A DNA stretch of 64,000 nucleotides from Hydrangea macrophylla. Lineage: Eukaryota > Streptophyta > Magnoliopsida > Cornales > Hydrangeaceae. Where the stretch lies: the NCBI GenBank assembly GCA_033977485.1, contig CM066993.1:70348864-70412863 (forward strand), given 5' to 3'. A model generated the notes under the pieces. That model saw nothing but the letters and a program-made list of their open reading frames with translations, was not told the origin of the DNA and searched no databases. Positions 44,880 through 56,370 of this stretch are shown one piece after another (the stretch's first letter is position 1; each line of letters starts with the position of its first letter). The translations under genes were made by a program, and so were the position numbers.

Positions 44880-45729
44880 TGTTGGGCATACCATGTGTGA
44901 TCCATAAACATTAGATTATAAGCCTTTGTCAATGGACTTTTGTCTTTATTTGGTTTCTTTAAGTCTTTGTTTGACTTCAAGTAGACCCATGTGGGGCTCA
45001 ACCATTAATGACCTAATAGCATTTTTGATTCAGGTTGGCAATCAAGGTAATATTAACCTTATGTGACTCGCCACGGTAGTGTTCTGCGCAAAAATAGAGA
45101 TTAGTGTGTGAAGGTTTTGAGGTGTGCGGCGGCCAGGTATCGCAGCAGCAAGGTTCTTCAAGGGATTGTTTGGCTACTCAAATTGTTTGTGATTGGGAGA
45201 TTTGTTTATATTCTTGAGGGTATTGTGAACCCTAAGAGACGTTCCTTAGGGTACCTCTTGTACTCACTCTCATAAATTGAATACCTCGAGTTTTAGAGCA
45301 AAAATTTAAAAGAATATTTGAATTCCTTATTTTACATAGTGGAAGCATTCAGAGTTGTCCTGTGGTTTTTTCCCTCTTCATTAGAGGGTTTTTCCACATA
45401 CATTCTTTGTGTCGATATTATTGTTACTTTTATTGCCTGTGGTTGATTGTGGTGAGCAATTATTATAATTGTGGTTTGGACATGTGTTTCTATTTAATTC
45501 ATACTTGAAAGAGTTAGGAAGTGTTACTCCCAATAATTGGGATTTCAGTTTTATCCCAACACGGTAATATTGAGAAGAAGGCAGAGGACCAGAATACTAC
45601 AACTACAGTTTCTGAGGATTTGGTGGTACTCTCATTCAGAGATGATGAGTGTTTACATGTTGCAAATAATAATATTGAGTAGGTTGTTGATATAACTGCC
45701 TCCAATCATACTGCTTCTAGGAAAGAGTT

Positions 45730-46140
45730 CTTCACCTCGTATAAACCTGGTGACTTTGGTACAGTGAAGATGGGTAATACCAGCTATTTCAAAATTGTGG
45801 AGATAGGTGATTTTTTGTGTTCGAACTAGTCTGGGTTGCAGTGTGACACTGAAGGATGTGCGACATGGCTGATTTACAGTTAAATTTGATTTCTAGTGTT
45901 GCACTAGATAAAATGAGTTATGATAACCAATTTGGAAGCGGAAAGTAGAAACTCGCCGAATGGATCCTGATTGTTGCAAAAGGGGAACTTTGTTGTACTT
46001 TATACAAGACTCATGTGTAGGTGTGTTCAAATGGACTCAATGCAGTTGAGAATGAGTCTTCACCTAATTTGTGGCACATGCGGTTGGCACACATGAGTAA
46101 AAAAGGGTTGCAGATTCTGGCAAAGAAGCCTCTATGGTGC
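45730..46140 (+). pseudogene. Copia protease end and pre-integrase domain
   Basis: Broken frames still read FGTVKMGNTSYFKIVEIGD, LKDVRHMADLQLNLISSVALD-like and LWHMRLAHMSKKGLQILAKK. The last is the pre-integrase zinc motif. The active-site DSGA of the protease is not found. Confidence 0.7.
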
Positions 46141-46229
46141 GGTAAGCACCATAGAGTTTCCTTTTATGCTTCTAGTAAATAAATACCAAGTTGCTAGATA
46201 TGGTTTTATTATGATGTTTGTAGTCCCAT

Positions 46230-46958
46230 TGAGGTAGAGTCTTTGGTTGGAAAAAAGTATTTTCTTACTTTTATTAATGATGCTTCACATAAAGTGTGGG
46301 TGTATTTTCTGAAAACAAAAGACCAGGTCTTTCAGCATTTCCAGAGGTTCCATGCCATGAATAGAGACTGAAAAACCTTTGAAGTGTCTTCGTACTGAGA
46401 ACGGGGGAGAGTACACTTCAAAAGAGTTTGAAGTATATTGTGCAGGTCACGGTATACGGTATGAGAGGACAGTTCCATGTACCCCACAACACAATGGTGT
46501 GGCCGAGAGGATGAACCATACCATTGTAGAGAGAGTTAGATGCATGATTCGAATGGTTACGCTGCCTAAGCCATTCTGGGGTGAAGCAGATTGTACAGAT
46601 TGCTACTTGATTAACTTCAGCTCTTTTAGATTTTGAGATTCCAGAAAAGCTATGGATTGGTGGTGATATTTCCTACTCTTATCTAAGGGTGTTTGGGTAC
46701 AAGACATTTGCACATGTTACTCAGGAGCAGTATTCTAAGCTTGATGATGAAGCTACTCTATATATCTTTGTTGGCTATAGAGATGCAGAGTTCGGATACA
46801 GGTTATCCAATCCAGAAAATAAAAAGGTGATTAGAAGCAGAGATGTGATTTTTCACGAGTATCAGACTTTGGCAGATTTTAAGAAACCTGCACAGCCTAG
46901 AGTGAGTAGTGCTCCAGACCTCACAAACAGTTCTTTCCACATCATAGGGTGTCACTGA
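46230..46958 (+). pseudogene. Copia integrase, broken
   Basis: CLRTENGGEYTSKEFEVYC (second Asp position now Glu in TENGGE, as in some relatives TDNG), then VPCTPQHNGVAERMNHTIVERVR with the catalytic Glu and LPKPFWGEA. A frameshift near 46620 separates it from VFGYKTFAHVTQEQYSKLDDEATLYIFVGY and KKVIRSRDVIFHE, the integrase C-terminus. Confidence 0.8.
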
Positions 46959-47019
46959 TGGGGAAAAATTACAGTGTGATCCAGTTAGAGATGTTCCAAA
47001 ATTCGAGGATGGTGATGAT

Positions 47020-47935
47020 GTGCCAAATATAGAGGGTGTTGAGCAGGGAATGCACCACCCTCCACCAGAGATTGCAGTATCTCAAGCCAGGAAATTGACT
47101 AGAGAGCTTAGGCCATCAATCAAGTATTCCAGTTCTGAGTATATTTTGCTTACAGATGAGGGAGAGCTAGCGAGTTTCAAGAAGTTCAAACTCACAGAGA
47201 CAGAGGAATTTAGGTACATGAAATGCAAGATGAGAAGAATTCCTTACATAAGAACAATATTTATGAGTTGGTTGATCTTCCTAAGGGCAGAAAAGTATTG
47301 AGAAACAAATGAGTGTTCAAGTTGAAGAATGATGGTGACAAGCTACTGAAGTATAAGGCTCATTTAGTTGTCAAGGGCTTTGGGCAGAAGCATGGTGTTG
47401 ATTTTGATGAGATTTTCTCACTAGTGGTGAAGATGAGTTCTATTCGAGTGGCTTTCGGTTTAGTACCTAGCATGGATCTTGAGCTTGAGCAGCTAGATGT
47501 GAAGACTGCATTCCTTCATGATGATTTGGATGAAGAAATTTACAGGGTACAGCCAGAGGGATTTCAAGTTAAAGGGAAAGATCACTTAGTCTACAAATTG
47601 AAGAAGAGTCTCTATGGCCTTAAGCAAGCTTCAAGACAATGGTACAGAAAATTTGATTCATTTATGGTGGGTCATGGGTTAAGATAATCGTTGCAGATCA
47701 GTGTGTTTATGTCCAAAAGTTTCCCGATGCTAACTTCGTTATGCTTTTGCTTTATGTTGATGATATGCTTATTGTTGGGCAAGATGTTAAATTAAAAATA
47801 AGTTGTTCATTCCTCAAAAAAAAAAAAAAAAAAGTTGTTCAAGTCCTTTGATATAAAGGACTTAGCCAACACAACAAATTTTGAGTATAAAATTATTCGT
47901 GATAAGAAAGTGATGTTGTCAAAATCAAGTAATTT
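47020..47935 (+). pseudogene. Copia reverse transcriptase, truncated
   Basis: Linker and RT start are at 47020-47301; then LKNDGDKLLKYKAHLVVKGFGQ, LEQLDVKTAFLHDDLDEEIY, LYGLKQASRQWYRKFDSFM and, after a shift near 47687, the catalytic LLYVDDMLIVG (about 47745-47775). An A-run of about 17 (47817-47833) interrupts the next codons; SFDIKDLANTTNFEYKI follows. RNase H is absent. Confidence 0.8.
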
Positions 47936-48303
47936 ATTAACCCTATTAAAAATGTAGTATGCTGGAAGTAGGGTGTCGAATTCACAGGGATTGATACGAG
48001 AACAACATTTGGGAAGTTTAGAGACTAATTATAATGTAAAAAGAAAGAAATAAGAAAAGATGGTAAAAAGGGGGGAAAAATGACTTTGCGTCTTTTGGGG
48101 TTTTTTTATGGGCAAAAGGTAAATGAAAACTAATCTAAAAAGCAGTAGGTTAGGATCATTCCCCCCCCATCTTGGGTCACAACAAGATGAAATAAACTAA
48201 CGTTTGATAATCAAAGATGCTTAACATCAAAGATGAAGACTCCAAGTTTTAAATCTCACACACAACATTTATTAAACACATGGAGTGCAAAACACAAGGT
48301 TAC
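47936..48303. other. Unclassified sequence, probably repeat-derived
   Basis: Contains GGAAGTAGGGTGTCGAATTCACAGGGATTG, of a kind met in plant repeats, and AT-rich sequence. I cannot assign ends or a family. Confidence 0.35.
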
Positions 48304-48813
48304 TGTCATGCCCCGGAACGGAAAAAATAGAGAAAAATAAATTTATTTTTGGGTCCAAAGGCAGTGACTGGTGAAGTCACATGATTATCCACACCATGCA
48401 GTACTAAGCAACAGAAAGGAATAAAGATCATAGAAATTTATTCTAGGTTCTGGTTAAAACATAACTTGAAGTCAACAGAAAGTTACTACCTATTACACAT
48501 CAGAGTCTCGAATCAAATAAAACATGACAATAATACAAATGTCATGGCAACATATGCCTGATTACAAAAAAAGTCAAAAAAACACTAAAGATAATTAAAC
48601 TACTATCCAGCCTAATCTTCAATTGGTGTAGAGGTAGTACTCAGCGTAGTAGTCCTCTTCTGTCTGTCCTCCGTCAGGATAATCCTCCACAGGAACATCG
48701 TCACCAGCGTAGTAGTCCTAGCAACCAGGATGCACTGGAACATAGAAATGTCCAGCGACATAAACGCCATCAGCTTAATGAAAGCTGAGTGAATTCGATA
48801 CTAACAGGGTATC
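48304..48813 (-). mobile_element. H 3' LTR, terminal part, left of element B
   Basis: Plus strand begins TGTCATGCCCCGG. It includes the GCTT/AAGC box (48750-48790: GTCCAGCGACATAAACGCC then AGCTTAATGAAAGCT), homologous to boxes in B, C and F. Ends with the GTATC duplication of B. Confidence 0.85.
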
Positions 48814-51581
48814 TGTAATAACCTGCATTTTCATTTCATATTTAAATTCAATTGTATTGTTTACTCTTATTTTAATTACAATTCTTATGTGTAGAATTTA
48901 TTTCTTGATTGATTTCATATTTGAAATTCTTATTAGGGCCAAACTGCAATTTTACAAAATTAGTAATACCTGTATGGGATTTCAAAACTGTATTTGAAAA
49001 CGGTGAAAATATTTTCTCTTAACTCAATCAGTACTTTTATAAAACCAGGGAATCAATTCTTACGTTAAAATGAATTTTTTGTGTTTTTGTGGTGATCACC
49101 GCGCCCCGAAAATACCAGTTTACTTCTAAAACTGTCTGCGTCGTGCTAAACTTCCACAGATTTTGGAAGTGATATAAAGCAAGTTTTGACACTTGCTTTA
49201 TTTCCATTTATGGCAACTCATCATTGGATGTGCCTTGTTTGGTTATGCTTGTAGTGTGTGTGTAATTGTTGTACCATAAGCTTGTTTTCCCAAACAACAT
49301 CAAGTTGCCCCCTAGTACTCTACATGACCTTTCAACCAATTTGGGAGACATTTTCAGTTTAGAATCTGTGTATATGTGTATACGTATATACATATGTGTT
49401 GTGCATAATTGATATTTATGATATTATCTAATTTAAATCTTTTGTTGAGTATAAGTGAAAGAACTTGGGGACCAAGTTCAAGAATCCTTTATAAACACAT
49501 ACACTCTCCATTACTCTCAGTTTCCTGCACATTACATTCACAGAGAGAAAAGAGAGAGCTTGAGAGTCCACATTTTCTGAATTTTTAAAGGAAGAACAAT
49601 CCCCATAGCCAAAGCTTGGGTTTGAAATTCTAGCTTGTTATTCTTTCTCAACAATTCCTTCTACTCTTATCACAGTGAGTATTACTAACTCACCTGGAAT
49701 GAAATTTCATGTTTATTTGCTGTGTATTTGTTAATTTTGTAAATCGCCATGGTTGATTTCACGTATGAACTCCATAGCTTTGAAAATCAAGATTTTTCAA
49801 TCTCAACCAAAATCTGTTTTCTTAGATAATAATGAAAGATTATGGAGTAATTAGACTATGTTTAAAGTATTGAGGCTTAATTTGTTCATATGAAAAAGTA
49901 TATAAGAAATTAAGTTTTACCATCTTTTAATCTTTCATAAAATTCAATAGTTATAGATTGAATCATGTAAAATTGACTTTGGATTCTAAATCCTCATGAA
50001 AAACCAAAAAGAATCATATATTACATGCCCTATTTGTTTCCGGATTTGAAAATGGGTCAAAATGGACCCTTAAACGAAAACAGAGCAGTTCTAACGAAGA
50101 AGATGAAGCCACTGCAAGAACTCGCACGCGCGAGCGGCCCGCGCGAGCGACCCGCGCACGCGAGGTGGCTGGTCCCAGGCAGAGAGAAGAGATTATATAA
50201 GAAAAAGGAAAAATAGGCAGGTCGCTCGAGCCGCTCGCGCGAGCGGCCCGCGTGCGCGACTTCTGGCAGTTTCTAGTTTCTGCTTGTTTTGTGATAAGAA
50301 ACTGTTTAGGGTAAAATTTATATACTATTTGAGTACTGTTTGGGAAATTTATTAAATCAGAGTCATAATTTGATATGTTTGAATGATTAAAACAATGAAT
50401 TGTGACTTATCAATCCCCGTACGCACATCGATTATATAATTCAGTTAATTGCCTCATGTTTTAAAGTTTCATCACATATATGTGGTGTCAGTTGTATATG
50501 CATGGTGAGTGTGAATGTTGGTCAGTGTGGAAAAGAGTAATGGTCAGTGTGGCATAGTGAGTGCGGTTGAGATTGTGTTGTGGACACTCCCTGGTAAGTA
50601 AGTACCAAAGTGTGTTGTGATTGAGATTGCGGCGAGGGTGTCTTTGAAATGCGATGGTGGCAAAATTGGACACTCCCTGACGACCATGGTAGCGTCAAAG
50701 TGTGTGAAGCCGAACTTGGACATTCCCTGGCACCCATGGAAGTGCTAAAGTGTGGCCTACGGACACTCCCTGATACCCGAGTCTGGATACTGCGTGAGGG
50801 TTCCTCCGGTATTTGCATGGTGGATTAGGTAGTCAAAGTGTGAGGCAATGGACACTCCCTGGTACCCTGGACCAAAGTGTGAGGCGAACTGGACATTCCC
50901 TGGCACCCCTGTGCTAAAGTATGGCTATCGGAGTATTTCAAAGATACCGGTGTGTGATGGTGGGTTGTTGGGTTTTGTCGAGAGAAAAGAGTCTGTAAGA
51001 TGAGATGGTGCATTGTCCTCATACACGGTCACATATATGTGAATTTCACCTTTCAAATAATATTGTGGTTGTTTCTTAAAATGAACTTCTTGTTTTAATA
51101 TTGGATTAAATGAGAAATGAGAAATGGTAAATGGTAAATGAGTATGTGTTATATTCAAAGTTATGTTTTTAATACTCACCAGCTTCTTAAAGCTGACGAC
51201 GTTGATGCGTCCTGGACATTCGTGTTCAGGTTTTTCAGGTTATGAACAGGCTGAGCATTACGACTATGCAAATTGAGAAAACAACTGCTGGGAACAGAAT
51301 TTACTTTCATATGCTTTTAGTTGAACTGATTTTGTAATAAGAATGTCTGTATTAGATATTAAGTTATTATTTTGATTTAAGGCAGTTTGTGCCTTTAGAG
51401 ACCCCGTGTTGTAATATGTAATAAGTTAGAAAAATATTTGTAAGCTTTGATTGCTCTACTCTGATTATTGTTTTTGTTGTTCGACGTTTGGGACGGAATC
51501 GATCCTTCAAATTGTCGCGACCTACGGGTCCATAAAGGAAATTAAACGCTTTCCTTATTTATGCTATGTCGGGGCGTGACA
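48814..51581 (+). mobile_element. 5' LTR of element B
   Basis: 2768 bp, TGTAATAACC to GGGGCGTGACA. A putative core promoter may lie near 49485-49500 (CCTTTATAAACAC), followed by a CT/GA-rich leader. CG-rich block 50122-50258, hairpin array 50584-50920, GCTT/AAGC box 51173-51220. Confidence 0.93.
50584..50920 (+). repeat. Hairpin array in 5' LTR of B
   Basis: Five clear units share GGACA(C/T)TCCCTG on the left and AAAGTGTG on the right (outer stem ACACT/AGTGT). Inner stems differ but pair: GGTA/TACC (50593-50606), TGACG/CGTCA (50678-50697), GCAC/GTGC (50730-50745), TGGT/ACCA (50860-50874), GCAC/GTGC (50903-50914). A sixth copy near 50758 lacks a close partner. The same array is at 59641-59985 and, in part, at 20-230. 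Confidence 0.82.
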
Positions 51582-51589
51582 GGATTTAG

Positions 51590-51601
51590 TGGTATCAGAG
51601 C
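51590..51601 (+). other. Primer binding site of element B
   Basis: TGGTATCAGAGC, initiator tRNA-Met type, eight bases after the LTR end. Confidence 0.92.
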
Positions 51602-51779
51602 CAGGTTATTATTTATCTCAAGATAGTTTAGCCAGGTTAGGGTTTACCAGTTTAGACCCGATTTTACGATCTGTTAGCTTAAGCTTTGCACCCTGATGAT
51701 ACGACAGGGAGGATAGACTCAGTTACCCAAACGCCTAAGATTATCTCTTTCCTGATTCAAGTTAGTACCTTTTTCAGGT

Positions 51780-52385
51780 ATGGATCCAGCTCAGCCTCTT
51801 TTTGTACCCGACGCTTTTGGAAGGCATTGGGTTACTATAGGAGCGATAGTACCGGCTTCTGTGATACTTTATTTCACCACTATTGGGCAGCGTGCAGCCG
51901 CTACCGTCGAGTTAGATCTCTGGCACCAGATTCATGTGTTAGGACTGGTCAACTTGCCTCGTGCCCGCCTTGAGATTCTGTACTTTATCGAGATCCAGCG
52001 CTTAGTGCTTGTGGAGATGGTTCGCTTGGTTAACAGTGATGCCTTCTATTTACCTCTTGAGGCTCAGGTTGTGTAGGCTCACCTTGCACAGCTAGTGATG
52101 CCTCCACCAGTCATCCCCGCTGTTGAGGATGATGGTGACAGTGGCGTTGTACTTGCTCCTATTATTGAGGACGCTGAAGAGGATGTCATGGGTTGGGACG
52201 ACTTCGCAGTTGACCTTGAGGAGGCACTAGCACTCGAGCTAGTTTTGCCAGAGGCAGATGCCCCTGGACCTGCTTCGTTGTTGACCTCATATAGCTGTAA
52301 TTTTGGGGCAGGCCCCTCTCATGTTCAGCGACTTCATCAGGCCGACTCGCTTGACCTTTTGATGGCTACCTATGGCGATGACTGA
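51780..52385 (+). pseudogene. Extra ORF between LTR and gag of element B
   Basis: A 201-codon frame from ATG 51780 (MDPAQPLFVPDAFGRHW) to TGA 52383-52385, broken once by an in-frame TAG at 52074-52076. The first half is hydrophobic with VASILYF- and LGLVNLPRARLEILYFIEIQRL-like stretches; the second half is acidic (EDDGDSG, EDAEEDVMGWDDFAVDLEEA). It matches no domain I recognise. Elements A and C have no counterpart in their leaders (C has only about 180 bases there). It could be an accessory gene of this family or a captured host segment. The stop is CAG- or CAA-like in context, a single mutation. Confidence 0.6.
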
Positions 52386-52697
52386 CCGTTTAGATGTCTC
52401 TTTGTATATATTTACTATTTTTGACTAGTAGCTCTATTCTCTTTTTGCAAACTGTAATTACATGCATTAGCAGATAGGGCAATGACCCCATTTTTGTAAC
52501 ATTAACTCTTGCATGGACATATGTGTCCTAACCCATATAGATAGGGTAGGCATTGACCTGATCATACACGTTTTTTGTATCAACTTGACAAGAAGTTATA
52601 TATAAGATATACTCTTTGAAATGTTGTCGTCATTTAACTTGCTTCATAGTACTGTTACATGCATTTTCCTCATTCTGCTATCACTATCATGCATAGA
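52386..52697 (+). other. Leader between the extra ORF and gag in B
   Basis: AT-richer stretch without ORF. TGCATTTTCCTCATTCTGC-type pyrimidine tracts precede the gag ATG; a splice acceptor for gag expression is possible but not shown. Confidence 0.4.
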
Positions 52698-53700
52698 ATG
52701 GCTGGATGACTAAGGAGGAACAGGAATTTGATCGAGGGAGCACCTGAGGCTGCCGGTCCCACAGGAATGTTTGAAGCTTTCGTCAGACGTCTCGAAAGGA
52801 TTAGCAATCAGAATGATAACCGACGAGACCGCCAGATTGGAGATAAACTGTTAGAGAGATTCCGTGCGCTCAGACCTGAGCAGTTTTGCGGGTACCGCAG
52901 AACCCTGGAGAGCGGAACAGTGGTTAAGACAGATGGACCGCATGTTCGAAGCTGTCCAGTGTAATGAGATGGAGAAGAGGAGATTGGCTACATTTCAATT
53001 GACCGATGCTGCCGCAGATTGGTGGGATTCGATCATAGCTACTATCAGAAATGGAGCTGCAATGGGAATGACGTGGACCGCGTTCAAAGGTAGATTTTTG
53101 GAGAAGTATTTCCCGGCTACGGAGAGGCACAGAAGAGAGAAGGAATTCATGAACCTGACGTAAGGAACCAAGTCGGTACAAGAGTACACCACACAGTTCG
53201 AGAGACTGTCTCGGTTCGCTCCACACCTGGTTGATATTGAGGAGAAGAAGATACGGAAGTACAACCAAGGGCTGACATCGCAAATTCGTCGCCTGACTCT
53301 CGATCACCTAGATAAGTCGTTTAAGGGATTGGTTGGCTTGGCTACTGATCTAGAAGAAGACGCTCGAGTGAACCGTAAGCAATTTGAATTTCGACCGCCT
53401 CAAAGGGGTAATTTTGGAAATAGACCACCAATGAATCGTACCCAAGGGCACAAGAAGAATTTTGACGGAAGCAAGAGGACCCAAGCTATCACCTATCCGA
53501 CCGAACCTCGAGTAGAAGAAGGGAGTAATGCTGGGAAATGTTTCAACTGTGGCAATCCTGGTCATCTGGCTCGAGATTGCAAGGCACCAAGGCGTGCTGC
53601 TCAACAAGGCATAGTTTGCTACAACTGTGGTAAACCATGCCACGTCAGCAAGTTCTGTACTGCCCCTAAGCAAGTGACTTATGGTCAACAAGGTCAGACT
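52698..53700 (+). pseudogene. Element B gag
   Basis: ATG at 52698 (MAG), followed at once by TGA (52707-52709) where C has an Arg codon. Then TGMFEAFVRRLERI; a one-base insertion near 52882 shifts the frame inside PEQF-AGTAEPW; the second frame reads WRAEQWLRQMDRMFEA, AAADWWDSI and FLEKYFPATE to a TAA at 53161-53163. The same frame continues YTTQFERLSRFAPHLV and DEEDARVNRK-like. Two zinc knuckles follow: CFNCGNPGHLARDC (about 53540-53580) and a decayed CYNCGKPCHVSKFC (Gly to Cys). Three lesions in all. Confidence 0.87.
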
Positions 53701-54171
53701 CACGTGAATGTTGTTATTCCTGATGCTGCTGGATATGACGGAACTATTTACGAAGAAGGAGATTATGGAGGAGCTCAACCTGATCAGCAAGCAGTGGAAG
53801 GTATATTGACTCTGTTTAACTCTCATGTCAAAGCGTTATTTGATACGGGTGCTGCTCTTTCGTTCATATCTGTTAATACAATTTGGAGATTGGGTATCTT
53901 ACCTCATCGTTTAGAGAAAGCTTTAAGGGCTACTTCGCCATTAGGAGCTGCAGTCAGATTAGGACACGTGTGCAAGTATTGTCCTTTACGGCTAGGAGAC
54001 CGTGAAATCCCTGCAAGGTTGATTGTCCTATCAAAGAAGGAGTTTGACATAATCCTAGGAATGGATTGGCTCTCTCAGAATCAAGTGAAGTTGGATTGTG
54101 CGAGGAAGAGAATTACATTCTCCGACAATGAGAATCAACCCTTTGATTTTTAGTGTAACCCTTCAGGAGAT
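53701..54171 (+). pseudogene. Element B protease
   Basis: The active site ALFDTGAALSFIS (about 53830-53868) and the late strand FDIILGMDWL are present. The frame is continuous with the second half of gag, from 53329, and stops at TAG 54151-54153 just before RT. Confidence 0.87.
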
Positions 54172-55085
54172 ATGTTCCTCACCAGATGTTTGGCAAACAT
54201 CGAAGTTGTCAGTACAGAAGCGACAGTGTCATCTATACCTGTAGTCAAGAATTTTGAAGAAGTATTTCAAGACATTTCTGGTTTGCCGCCCGAGAGAAGT
54301 ATAGAGTTCTATATTGAGCTTATACCGGGTACCGTACCAATCACCAAGGTTCCCTACAGAATGGCCCCCACCGAACTATTGGAATTGAAGGAACAAGTTC
54401 AAGAGCTTGAGAACCTAGGTTTTGTACGTCCAAGTACATCGCATTGGGGAGCACCGGAGTTATTTGTGAAGAAGGATGGAATGCTTCAGTTGTGTATCAA
54501 CTACAGAGAATTAAACCGCACGACTATCAAGAACAAGTATCCCTTGCCTCGGATCGACAATTTGTTTGATCAACTACAAGGAGCTACGACATTTTCCAAG
54601 ATAGACCTAAGGTCGGGATATCATCAGTTGAGGGTACAGGAGGAAGACATACCTAAGACTGCTTTCAGGACCCGATATGGTCATTATGAATTTCTGGTGA
54701 TGCCGTTTGGAATGACGAACGCCCCGGTAGTATTTATGGATCTGATGAACAGAGTGTTCAAGCCTTACTTAGATCAGTTTGTCATCGTCTTCATTGATGA
54801 TATTTTGATCTATTCTAAGTCAGGAGAAGAGCACGAGCAACATCTGCGGATTGCGATGCAGACACTTAAGGACCACCACTTGTATGCCAAGTTCAGTAAG
54901 TGTGAGTTCTGGTTGCAAGAAGTGAAATTTTTAGAATACAAGGTGTCATCTCAAGGAATTTCTGTGGATTCGTCCAAGACCGATGCTGTGTCAAACTGGG
55001 TTAAGCCGAGCAACCCTACAGAGGTTCGGAGTTTTCTTGGACTCGCAGACTATTACAGAAGATTTGTTGAAGGATTTCTAAAATA
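54172..55085 (+). pseudogene. Element B reverse transcriptase
   Basis: Reads [65 protein letters not shown] and the catalytic [10 protein letters not shown], with KCEFWLQEV and [15 protein letters not shown] at the end. One Lys of the usual KKKDG is missing in frame. A one-base deletion near 55076-55080 ends the frame after EGF. Confidence 0.88.
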
Positions 55086-55658
55086 GCTACACCATTAACT
55101 GGGTTGACGAAGAAGAATTTGAAGTTCGACTGGACAGAGAAGCATGAGCGCGCCTTTCTAGAGTTAAAAGAGAGGCTCACTACCGCACCGGTACTAGCTA
55201 TACCCAAGCCTGATGAGAAGTTCACTATCTTTAGTGACGCGTCATATCAGGGACTAGGGTGTGTACTTATGCAAGATGGTAGAGTTATCGCCAATGGATC
55301 TAGACAACTGAAGCCGAATGAGTTGAACTATCCCATTCATGATTTGGAGTTGGCGGCAGTAGTATTTGCACTCAAGATTTGGAGACACTATCTCTACGGT
55401 GAGAAGTTTGATTTATTCTCCGATCACAAGAGCCTGAAATATTTGTTCACACAGAAAGAGTTGAACATGAGGCAACGCAGATGGATGGAGCTAATCAAAG
55501 ATTACGACTTCACGTTAGAATACCACCCTGGTAAAGCTAATGTGGTCGCTGATGATTTGAGTCAACAGCCTCGTGAGACGATCGCCTCCTTAATGGTTAG
55601 AGAATGGCGAGCATTGGAGACATTGGCGGAGTTCGAGGTACAGAGTGCTGAAGAATGA
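55086..55658 (+). pseudogene. Element B RNase H
   Basis: [68 protein letters not shown] and [16 protein letters not shown] give a gypsy RNase H with its acidic residues. It ends at a stop after VQSAEE (55656-55658); the next integrase frame lies close behind. Confidence 0.88.
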
Positions 55659-56370
55659 GAAGGACAACTTTTTGGATGTCTTATCCTACAGCCTGTTCTT
55701 ATCGACCGCCTTATTGGAGCTCAGAAAGAAGATGAGAAGTTTCAGACATGGTTCGTGAAGATGTCAGAAAAAGACCCGACCGAATGGAAGGTGGGGAGTG
55801 ATGGAGGGTATCGATGCAGAGATAGATTATGTGTGCCAGGTGATAGAGAGCTAAGAAAGGATATCCTGGAAGAAGCACATAAATCAAGGTATACAGTTCA
55901 CCCAGGAGGAACGAAAATGTACAAGGATTTGAAGAGAAATTTCTGGTGGGAAGGTATGAAGAAGGATGTGGCTGAATTCGTGTCCAAGTGTTTGACATGT
56001 CAGCAAGTCAAGGCCGAACATCAGAGACCCTCGGGATTGTTGCAACCACAACCTATTCCTGGTTGGAAGTGGGAGCACATTACGATGGATTTTGTAGTAG
56101 GATTGCCTCGATCACAGTAAAATCATGATGCCATTTGGGTAATCGTGGATTGATTAACGAAGTCTGCTCATTTCATTGCTTATGGTATGACATACCCGGT
56201 AGAGAAGATGAGCCGGATGTACATACAACAAGTTGTGCGACTTCACGGTGCACCTGTGTCGATTGTGTCGGACCGTGATGCACGTTTTACTTCTGGATTT
56301 TGGGAAAGTCTACAAGAAGCTATGGGAACCTCGCTCAAGATGAGTACTGCTTTTCACCCTCAGACAGATG
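55659..56370 (+). pseudogene. Element B integrase, N-terminal and core, cut by MITE
   Basis: The zinc-binding part HKSRYTVHPGGTKMYKDL and CLTCQQVKAEHQRP is followed by EHITMDFVVGLPRS. A TAA at 56118-56120 and a TGA at 56150-56152 interrupt; then MSRMYIQQVVRLHG, VSDRDARFTSGFW and FHPQTD, where the MITE has been inserted. The catalytic Glu is on the other side of the MITE. Confidence 0.87.

Larger units (their letters stand above)
44880..47935 (+). mobile_element. Decayed Ty1/copia element, Tork/Tnt1-like
   Basis: Starts with an LTR-like TGTTGGGCAT (44880) and an R-U5-like stretch with TTTTTCCACAT (about 45390-45402). Then follow protease end, pre-integrase, integrase and part of RT on the plus strand. 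Gag is missing and the element breaks off in RT near 47935; no second LTR is seen. Many stops and frameshifts show long decay. Confidence 0.8.

Noticed and set aside
45514..45705. Minus ORF of 63 codons
   Set aside because: Antisense to the decayed copia element.
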